From JALUZX01 sp964561605 (lineage in GTDB: Bacteria; Planctomycetota; UBA1135; JALUZX01), in contig CAZLQD010000011.1 of the NCBI GenBank assembly GCA_964561605.1, positions 1 through 6,665 on the forward strand: a stretch of 6,665 nucleotides of DNA, written 5' to 3'. The notes under the pieces are model-generated. The model searched no databases. It saw nothing but the letters and a program-made list of their open reading frames with translations, and was not told the origin of the DNA. A program made the position numbers and the translations under genes. The stretch's first letter is position 1. Each line of letters starts with the position of its first letter. Of the stretch, positions 1 through 5,110 are shown in pieces.

Positions 1-347
1 TCCTGGCTGGGTTCAAGAAGAGCCTTGATGGAGTGGAATTGGCCCAGTTTGAGGCGTACGAAAGGGCAGGCGTCCTACTTCGCCATTACCACCCATTTTC
101 ATACCCTTCATGGAGCCCCGATGGAAAGCGGATTCTCTACACGAGCATGAGGGGGACCGACCCGACCGGCCGACCCAACCAGGATATCTGGATCATGAAT
201 CTCGATGGATCCGGGGAGAAACAACTCACGACAAACGGATCGGTAGACCGTTATCCCCTCATGTCACCGGACCAAAAGTATGTGTATTTTATGTCGAACC
301 GTGGGCTAAAGTGGGCGATCTGGAGAATTCCTGCACCTCCGGAGTAA
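1..347 (+). CDS. PD40/TolB-like beta-propeller protein, 3' end only
   Basis: This is the C-terminal end of a larger protein. The reading frame is open from the first base (first full codon at 3) to a TAA at 345-347, so the GTG at 33 is probably internal and the true start lies upstream of the window. Two PD40 (WD40-like TolB) blades are visible: one around YPSWSPDGKRILYTS followed by DIWIMNLDGSGEKQLT, the second around RYPLMSPDQKYVYFMSNRG ending in WAIWRI. The SPDG(K/R)-x-I/V-x-Y/F and DIW-x-M-x-x-DG signatures are typical of propeller repeats found in TolB, DPP-IV-like and many secreted or periplasmic proteins. Full domain architecture, signal peptide and function cannot be judged from this fragment. 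GC content is lower than in the operon downstream (about 47% in 241-300) and codon use is less C-biased. It is separated from the polysaccharide genes by 650 bp and is probably not part of that operon. Confidence 0.8.
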   Translation, partial: LAGFKKSLDGVELAQFEAYERAGVLLRHYHPFSYPSWSPDGKRILYTSMRGTDPTGRPNQDIWIMNLDGSGEKQLTTNGSVDRYPLMSPDQKYVYFMSNRGLKWAIWRIPAPPE

Positions 348-637
348 ATGTTCATTAAGAGCCTTGGTGGGTGGAAAAATTCGGAATGATTCAAGTGGAG
401 TGACTTGATTTATTGGAGAAACGCAACCATACGGTGAACCCGTCCTGTTCCTTCTTGGGGACAATCAGGGTGGTATTGGGGTGGAGGCCCCTGGCAATGA
501 GGGGAAAGGGGGGCAAGTTAGACTGATCTTAAGTCGTTCGGGGGCGTATCGTACCTGGCTCCTTGGACATAAGACAAGAAAAAGTCATGCTGCTTCCTCC
601 TTCCTTTCGAGGGCCTGTTTCCGGGCCTAGGATGGCG

Positions 638-754
638 CCCCTGACGTCGTTCTCTTCCCATTCGTTAGCCCCGGCCGGCACGTGCATGGAACGAAGAGGC
701 ATGCACGAGACGCCCGGGGAGTGGCAACAACTTCGATGTTCCCCCTGACGTCGT
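638..754. repeat. 13-bp direct repeat pair, 104 bp apart
   Basis: The sequence CCCCTGACGTCGT occurs exactly at 638-650 and again at 742-754. Each copy contains the palindrome GACGTC. The first copy lies 11 bp outside the left arm of the inverted repeat at 662-679; the second lies inside the element, directly before the 11-bp hairpin at 756-780. The positions are therefore not those of a simple target-site duplication around the inverted repeat. They may be binding sites or a partial duplication; nothing in the sequence decides this. Confidence 0.6.
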
Positions 755-801
755 CGGAGGCGATCCTTTGGATCGCCTCCTCCGCCGGCAGGGGCTAACG
801 G
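662..801. repeat. 140-bp inverted-repeat element with internal hairpins
   Basis: The left arm 662-679 and the right arm 784-801 are inverted copies of each other with 16 of 18 positions matching; the core is CGTTAGCCCC on the left and GGGGCTAACG on the right, flanked inside by GGCCGGC and GCCGGCA. Between the arms lie a hairpin with 8-bp arms (681-688 with 700-707, CGTGCATG/CATGCACG) and a perfect 11-bp hairpin (756-780). The arrangement resembles a folded extragenic palindromic element or a very small non-autonomous mobile element. No transposase is present in the window and no flanking target-site duplication is evident, so mobility is only a possibility. Confidence 0.55.
756..780. repeat. 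Perfect 11-bp hairpin with TTT loop
   Basis: GGAGGCGATCC at 756-766 pairs perfectly with GGATCGCCTCC at 770-780 around a TTT loop. No T-run follows on either strand, so it does not look like a classical rho-independent terminator. It lies inside the inverted-repeat element and directly before the tandem repeats. A transcript-stabilising or processing structure, or a palindromic protein-binding site, are both possible. Confidence 0.7.
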
Positions 802-900
802 GAGAAAAAAAGCAGGGGCTAAGGGGAAAAATAAGCAGGAGCCAACGGGAAAAATTAGCAGGGGCTAACGGGAAAAACAGAAGGGCTAACGATAGAAAAG
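788..900. repeat. Tandem repeat, about five degenerate 21-24 bp copies
   Basis: Copies begin near 788, 812, 835, 858 and 879, with a consensus close to GCAGGGGCTAACGGGAAAAA plus a few A/T-rich bases. The copies differ by small substitutions (GCTAAG, GCCAAC) and by the length of the A-run, and the last copy is the most degraded. The first copy coincides with the right arm of the inverted repeat at 662-801, so the array may have grown by duplication of that arm. There are no unique spacers between copies and the unit is too short and variable, so this is not a CRISPR array. On the minus strand each copy reads as a T-run followed by CCCGTTAGCCCCTGC. Confidence 0.75.
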
Positions 901-916
901 GCCACTCCGCCTTTTT
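896..916 (+). terminator. Small terminator-like hairpin
   Basis: AAAAGGC at 896-902 pairs perfectly with GCCTTTT at 909-915 around the six-base loop CACTCC, and a T-rich stretch (TTTTTGTTG) follows. The shape is that of a weak rho-independent terminator on the + strand; the A-run on the left arm would give a similar structure on the minus strand. It would insulate the operon starting at 1000 from upstream transcription. Only three G-C pairs are in the stem, so efficiency is doubtful. Confidence 0.4.
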
Positions 917-999
917 GTTGTCTTCGAATCTCCAGCCTCCCTCTTTGGGCGTAAAGGGCTTGGGGGATTTCCTGATTCTTCCTTCGCGCGTTATGCGCT

Positions 1000-2202
1000 A
1001 TGAACGCTCTTCCTAAACGAATCCCCAGGAACAAGCGCTGGAAATACTCCGCCGCCGCATTCCTGGACAGGATCTTGGGCATCCTCGCCCGGCTCGACCT
1101 GGTGGGTCCCACCCGCAAGACCCCGGACCTCACCCTTCCCCCGGAGCCCAAGATCCTCCTCCTCTCCCTGGACCGGCTCGGCGACGCCGTCATGGACACG
1201 GCCGCCGTCCAGGCCCTGAAAGACGCCCTTCCCTCGGCCCACCTCACCGTCCTGGCCCGGCCCGCCACCGGACCCATCTTCTGGGAGCACCCCGCCGTGG
1301 ACCGCCTATGGACCACTCCCGTTCCCTGGTGGGAGGATCCCGCCTCCTCCGGGCTCCTCATGCCCGGGTGGTGGGAAGCCTGGTGGGGGACCCTGCAACA
1401 GATCCGCCGGGAGCATTTCGACGCCGTCCTGGACCTCCGGGGCGATCCCAGGCACCTCCTACTCTACGGCGCCCTGGGCAAGCCCACCCTGCTCCTCGGC
1501 CACACCGACAAAGGAGGGGCCCCCCTGGTGAGCGCACCCTCAACTCTCCCCGCTGGGGATCCGCCCCACCAGATCGACCGCAAACTCGCCCTTCTCGAGA
1601 CCCTGGGACTCCGGCCCGGGACCCGTCCCAGGCCCCAAGTCCACCTCACCCAGGAAGAGCGGGACCGGGCCAGGGAGTTCCTCGGCGGAGGCCGGCTCGT
1701 CTGGCTCGACCCGGGGGGCAAGCCCGTCCAGCGCTGGCCCGCCGAGCGCTGGATCCAGGTCGCCCGGACCCTCTCTTCCACCCACAAAGTCCTCGTCTCC
1801 ACGGCCCCGGGCCAGGAGCACCTGGGCACCCTCTTCCAGGGTTTCCGCATCCTGGAACCCGCACCAACCCTGAGGGACCTGGCCGCCCGCCTCTCCCATT
1901 GCGACCTGGTCCTCTCCGTCGATACCGGCGTGGCCCACCTGGCCGCCGCCGTAGGCACCCGGACCCTCACCCTCTACGGGCCCACGAGCCCCGAACAGTT
2001 CTCCACAGCGCGACCCGGCTCCGTCCAGGTCATCTCACCCTATCCACCCTGCATACCCGTCCTCCACGACACCTGCCACAAAGAACCCAGCGCAACCACA
2101 GCCCCCTGCATGCGCGCCATCGCTACACACACCGTGATTCAAGCCGCCCGGCAGACCCTGGAAGGAACCTCGGAACTCCTCGGGAAAGGGGCTGAAGCAT
2201 GA
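1000..2202 (+). CDS. Glycosyltransferase family 9 (heptosyltransferase-like)
   Basis: A 400-residue protein with the marks of GT9, the ADP-heptose:LPS heptosyltransferase family, which transfers a sugar from a nucleotide donor to a lipid-linked or LPS-core acceptor on the cytoplasmic side of the inner membrane. Visible signatures are KILLLSLDRLGDAVMDT at residues 51-67 (the N-terminal acceptor-side loop with the conserved GD at 61-62), WLDPGGKPVQRWPAERW at 235-251 (donor-side phosphate loop and WP-x-x-RW motif), SVDTGVAHLAAAVGT from 306 (the conserved D-T-G-x-x-H, D308/H313) and LTLYGPTSP. A C-terminal Cys motif (C351, C359, C370) matches the Cys-rich tail of many GT9 proteins. The first ~48 residues are an extension with a basic start and an amphipathic helix (residues 15-35), possibly for membrane association. 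ATG 1000 is the only usual start after the in-frame TGA at 973; no Shine-Dalgarno is seen. The stop overlaps the next start (ATGA, 2199-2202), implying translational coupling. Donor and acceptor sugars cannot be deduced; heptose is not proven. Confidence 0.88.
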   Translation: MNALPKRIPRNKRWKYSAAAFLDRILGILARLDLVGPTRKTPDLTLPPEPKILLLSLDRLGDAVMDTAAVQALKDALPSAHLTVLARPATGPIFWEHPAVDRLWTTPVPWWEDPASSGLLMPGWWEAWWGTLQQIRREHFDAVLDLRGDPRHLLLYGALGKPTLLLGHTDKGGAPLVSAPSTLPAGDPPHQIDRKLALLETLGLRPGTRPRPQVHLTQEERDRAREFLGGGRLVWLDPGGKPVQRWPAERWIQVARTLSSTHKVLVSTAPGQEHLGTLFQGFRILEPAPTLRDLAARLSHCDLVLSVDTGVAHLAAAVGTRTLTLYGPTSPEQFSTARPGSVQVISPYPPCIPVLHDTCHKEPSATTAPCMRAIATHTVIQAARQTLEGTSELLGKGAEA

Positions 2203-3746
2203 TTGCAAACTTGAACCAGATCCTCGAAACCATCGGCGTTCCCAAGACCCTGTGGACCGGCGACAGGGGGTTCCTCTTCTTGAGCCTCCTTTGCGCCTTC
2301 CTCGTGGCCCTGGCCGCCACCCCCCTGGTCCGCAGACTCGCCCTGGCCTACGGCCTGGTGGACAGTCCCAGTGTGCGCAAGGTCCACCGCAGACCCGTCC
2401 CCCGCATCGGAGGGGTGGCCCTCTTCCTGGCCGTCGTGGCCGGAATCCTCCCCCTCTTCCTGTTCTCCCGCCATCCCGAAGTCGTCCGGGGCGCCGACCT
2501 GGCCAAGATCGTCACCTTCCTCGGTTGCGGTGCGGCCATCTTCCTCCTCGGTCTCTGGGACGACGTCAAAGGCCTCCGGGCCAGCACCAAGTTTTTCGCC
2601 CAGGTCCTCCTGGCCCTCCTGGTCACCATCCAGGGAGTGCGGATCCAGACCCTCACCCTTCCGGGCATCCTCTCGAACCCCCTGGACTTCGGCTTCCTGG
2701 CCTGGCCCCTCACCATTCTCTGGATCGTGGGCATCACCAACGCCGTAAACCTCATCGACGGCCTGGACGGACTCGCCGCCGGGATCTCCGGGGTCGCCTG
2801 CGCCGCCATCGGGTTCCTGGCCGTCTCCCAGGGCCACTACCTCATGGGATCCATCGCCGCCGCCCTTTTCGGGGCAGTCCTGGGTTTCCTGGTCTTCAAT
2901 TTCAACCCGGCCCGGATCTTCATGGGCGACAGCGGGAGCCTCTTTCTCGGCTTCATGCTCGGCGCCGGGAGCGTCCTCTTCACAGGCAAGTCCGCCACCA
3001 TGGTGGGCCTGGCCCTTCCCCTCCTCGCCCTTGGGATCCCCATCTTCGACACCCTGTTCTGCATGCTCAGGCGCTTCCTGGAGCGGCGGTCCATCTTCTC
3101 CCCCGACAGAAGCCACATCCATCACCGCCTCCTGGACATGGGCTTCACCCACAGGAAAGTCGTCCTCATCCTCTACGGCGTCACCTTCCTCATCACCGCA
3201 ACCGGCACGTGGCTCATGGTGGTGGAGCGAAGGCAGGTCCTCCTCGGCTTCATGGCCGTCCTGGTGGTCCTCCTCCTCTTCTTCCGCCTCGCGGGAGCCG
3301 TCCGGCTCCGGGCCACCCTGACGGGGATCAAGGAGAAGGTGAACCTGGCCCGCCGGAAGAACCAGGTCCAGCGGGCCCTCGAAGACCTGGAACTCCAGTT
3401 CCAATACGCCACGGAGTTCGAAGAGTGGTGGAGGGCCGTGACCCAGGCCGCCGAGGCCCTGGGTTTCTCCCGGGTCTCCCTCAAGACCGAAAGGCGGGAC
3501 GGGGGCAGGCTCGTCTGGCGCTGGGCCCGGATGGACGCCGGCCCCAGGACAGAAGCCACCCAGATCACCACCCTCCCCGTGCCCCAGCGCAGGGAAGGCT
3601 CTCACATGGTTCTCCAGGTCGAAGTCGACCGGCCCCAGTCCCTCGAGGAGGTGAGCTTCCTCTTCCAGAGCCTGGCCCGCCTCATAGACAGGCGTCCCGT
3701 GGCCGACCTCCCCAGGGACCAGCGCACCAAGGTCATGACCGTCTGA
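2199..3746 (+). CDS. MraY/WecA-family polyprenyl-P sugar-1-phosphate transferase with extra C-terminal domain
   Basis: A 515-residue membrane enzyme of the Glycos_transf_4 (MraY/WecA/TagO) family, which transfers a HexNAc-1-phosphate from UDP-sugar to undecaprenyl phosphate and so starts glycan assembly. About 11 membrane segments fill residues ~25-364. Conserved elements in order: VHRRPVPRIGGVALF in the N-terminal part, the acidic pair D121-D122 (LWDDVKGL), NLIDGLDGL at 184-192, FMGDSGS at 241-247, and the WecA-type cytoplasmic loop SPDRSHIHHRLLDMGF with H306, H308 and H309. The HIHH loop points to the WecA/TagO branch rather than MraY, and GlcNAc-1-P is the most likely substrate by family, though not proven. 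WecA itself ends shortly after the last membrane helix; here about 150 residues follow: a charged helical linker (about 369-415) and an alpha/beta region to about 500 that resembles a GAF-like fold by pattern only. The ATG overlaps the stop of the GT9 gene, supporting the start. It is probably the initiating enzyme of the cluster. Confidence 0.92.
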   Translation: MIANLNQILETIGVPKTLWTGDRGFLFLSLLCAFLVALAATPLVRRLALAYGLVDSPSVRKVHRRPVPRIGGVALFLAVVAGILPLFLFSRHPEVVRGADLAKIVTFLGCGAAIFLLGLWDDVKGLRASTKFFAQVLLALLVTIQGVRIQTLTLPGILSNPLDFGFLAWPLTILWIVGITNAVNLIDGLDGLAAGISGVACAAIGFLAVSQGHYLMGSIAAALFGAVLGFLVFNFNPARIFMGDSGSLFLGFMLGAGSVLFTGKSATMVGLALPLLALGIPIFDTLFCMLRRFLERRSIFSPDRSHIHHRLLDMGFTHRKVVLILYGVTFLITATGTWLMVVERRQVLLGFMAVLVVLLLFFRLAGAVRLRATLTGIKEKVNLARRKNQVQRALEDLELQFQYATEFEEWWRAVTQAAEALGFSRVSLKTERRDGGRLVWRWARMDAGPRTEATQITTLPVPQRREGSHMVLQVEVDRPQSLEEVSFLFQSLARLIDRRPVADLPRDQRTKVMTV

Positions 3747-3752
3747 AGAAAA

Positions 3753-3808
3753 GGAAAGTGGGGGGGAGAGCAGGCCCACCCTCCTGCCGCCCTCCCCTCC
3801 ACTTTTCC
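3753..3808 (+). other. Long imperfect stem-loop between two operon genes
   Basis: In the 84-bp gap between the WecA-like and DUF1972 genes, a left arm (3753-3769, GGAAAGTGGGGGGGAGA) pairs imperfectly with a right arm (3793-3808, TCCCCTCCACTTTTCC). A tight inner stem GCAGG/CCTGC (3770-3774 with 3783-3787) has an eight-base loop. The four T residues lie within the stem rather than after it, so it is not a standard terminator. It may attenuate transcription, protect the upstream mRNA end or set the ratio between the initiating enzyme and the downstream genes. Confidence 0.4.
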
Positions 3809-3830
3809 TCCTCCCCTCCCAAGAGCATCC

Positions 3831-5099
3831 ATGGCCAGACCCGAAAACCCTCCGGATCCCCTTCGGATCGCCGTCGTCGGCGCCAGGGGAATTCCCGCCC
3901 GGTATTCCGGCTTCGACTCCATGGTCCACGAGCTGGCCCCCCGCATGGCCGCACTGGGCCACCAGGTCACCGTGTATTGCCGCCGTGGCTACTACCCCTC
4001 CCCCAGGCCGCGGTCCTGGAAGGGCGTGCGCCTCGTCCACCTTCCCGCCCCGCGCCTCAAGGGCCTGGAGAGCCTCTTCCACACCCTCCTCTCCTCCCTC
4101 CACCTCCTCTTTCACAAGGCCGACGTGGTCTATCTCCTGGACCCGGGCAACGCCCCCTTCCTTCCCCTCCTCAAGGCCGGGGGAAGAAAGGTCGTGGTCC
4201 ACACCGACGGGCTCGGATGGAAGCGGAGAAAGTGGAGCAAGCGGGCCAGGGCCTACTACAAGTGGGTCGAAGGCCTGGCCGCAAAATGGGCCCACGCCCT
4301 GGTCACCGACAATCCCTACATGCAGATCTACTACAAGACCGAATACAACGCCGACTCCTGGTATCTTCCCTACGGCGCGAAAGTCGGCGACGGCGAGGAC
4401 CCCTCGGTCTACGACCAGTACCGCCTGGAGCCGGAGGGCTACCTCCTCGTCGTGGCCCGCCTGGAGCCCGAGAACAACGTGGACGTCATCCTGGCCGAGC
4501 ACAAGCGAAGCCGCACACCCCTTCCCCTGGTCGTCGTGGGGGACTCCCCCTACAACCCGGTCTACCTGGAATACCTCCAGGCCCTGGCCCGGGAAGACGT
4601 CCTCTTCACCGGGCGGATCCACGACCAGGAGAAACTCAACGCCCTCTACTCCGGCGCCCACCTCTACCTCCACGGCCACGAAGTAGGGGGCACCAATCCC
4701 TCCCTCCTTCGGGCCCTGGCCGCAGGCACCCCGCCCCTCTACCTGGAGGTCCCCTTCAACCAGGCCGTGGCGGGCGACGCGGGTATCCCCTTCACCAAGG
4801 AGCCCGGCCACCTGGCCCGCCTCCTCGACCAGGACCTGACCCCCCAGGAAAGAGAAGAAAAATCCCGCCTGGCCCGGACCCTGGCCCGGACCCAATACGA
4901 CTGGGAGGCCATCGTCCAGGGCCACCTTGCGCACTTCAGGGATCTCCTGGCCCGGGACCCATCCGGCAGGACGAAAACCTACCCCGTCCCGGCGAGACCC
5001 GGCCTGGGCATCCAGGGCGCCGATCCGGCAGGCCCGGGAAAGACCGGAGGCTCCTCACCCGACCCTACCCCGAGCCCCCGCACCCTCCCCAACACCTGA
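3831..5099 (+). CDS. GT4 glycosyltransferase with DUF1972 N-terminal domain (rhamnosyltransferase-like)
   Basis: A 422-residue GT-B fold glycosyltransferase. The N-terminal half carries the DUF1972 signature: GARGIPARYSGFDSMVHELA from residue 17, then GHQVTVYCRRG. Members are often annotated as rhamnosyltransferases of capsule and O-antigen clusters and add the second sugar to the lipid carrier. The C-terminal GT1-type domain shows LLVVARLEPENN, LVVVGDSPYN, VLFTGRIHDQEKLNALYSGA and HGHEVGGTNPSLLRALAAGT (H281-T300), followed by PFNQAVAGDAGIPF, all in the order normal for the family. Odd point: where relatives read SLLEA, this protein has SLLRA (R294), so the usually conserved Glu is Arg. The last 44 residues (379-422) are rich in Pro, Gly and Arg and look unlike the family. 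ATG 3831 fits the family start; only a weak purine run precedes it. The gene lies 84 bp after the WecA-like gene and 11 bp before the co-polymerase. No signal peptide or membrane segment is seen; it should act at the cytoplasmic face of the inner membrane. Confidence 0.88.
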   Translation: MARPENPPDPLRIAVVGARGIPARYSGFDSMVHELAPRMAALGHQVTVYCRRGYYPSPRPRSWKGVRLVHLPAPRLKGLESLFHTLLSSLHLLFHKADVVYLLDPGNAPFLPLLKAGGRKVVVHTDGLGWKRRKWSKRARAYYKWVEGLAAKWAHALVTDNPYMQIYYKTEYNADSWYLPYGAKVGDGEDPSVYDQYRLEPEGYLLVVARLEPENNVDVILAEHKRSRTPLPLVVVGDSPYNPVYLEYLQALAREDVLFTGRIHDQEKLNALYSGAHLYLHGHEVGGTNPSLLRALAAGTPPLYLEVPFNQAVAGDAGIPFTKEPGHLARLLDQDLTPQEREEKSRLARTLARTQYDWEAIVQGHLAHFRDLLARDPSGRTKTYPVPARPGLGIQGADPAGPGKTGGSSPDPTPSPRTLPNT

Positions 5100-5110
5100 C
5101 CCCTTCCCCC

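Larger units (their letters stand above)
348..999. other. 650-bp intergenic region with repeats, no convincing gene
   Basis: No reading frame here looks like a protein. The short open frames at 563-748 and 768-1016 have no recognisable motifs, and the second is mostly a translation of tandem repeats. The first part (348-560) is AT-richer (about 42% GC in 361-420) and featureless to me; it may be decayed sequence but I could not identify a parent gene. The second part (638-916) is dense in structure: a 13-bp direct repeat, a 140-bp inverted-repeat element with two internal hairpins, a five-copy tandem repeat and a small terminator-like hairpin, each listed separately. Bases 917-999 lead into the first operon gene and should contain its promoter, but I see no clear -35/-10 pair. 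Confidence 0.6.

Noticed and set aside
361..560. Decayed gene fragment
   Set aside because: Short stretches of translation in several frames look protein-like at first glance, but none extends far or matches a family I recognise.
662..801. Integron attC site
   Set aside because: The size and folded shape are suggestive, but the arms read GTTAGCC...GGGCTAAC in the opposite order to attC core sites (RYYYAAC...GTTRRRY) and do not match the consensus. No integrase or gene cassette is present.
788..900. CRISPR array
   Set aside because: The 21-24 bp units are directly abutting, degenerate and without spacers, and no cas genes are present.
961..999. Promoter directly before the GT9 gene
   Set aside because: The best -35/-10 candidates (TTTCCT at 968 and TTATGC at 991) match the consensus poorly and would leave almost no leader before ATG 1000.
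563..1016. Small + strand frames at 563-748 and 768-1016
   Set aside because: The first crosses hairpins and has no protein-like features; the second mostly translates the tandem repeats and runs into the GT9 start.
855..1361. Minus-strand frames overlapping the repeats and the start of the GT9 gene
   Set aside because: They are Arg/Gly-rich and without motifs, and they overlap a well-supported gene.
2139..4934. A 931-residue open frame on the minus strand
   Set aside because: It lies opposite two clear genes, is extremely rich in Gly, Glu, Asp and Val with no recognisable domain, and is explained by the C-rich coding strand, which removes stop codons from the antisense frame.
2252..5110. 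Long upstream extension of the co-polymerase frame
   Set aside because: The frame is open to 2252, but this part overlaps the WecA-like and DUF1972 genes out of frame and translates to Pro/Arg/Gly-rich low-complexity sequence. Only the part from 5111 (or 5153) looks like protein.
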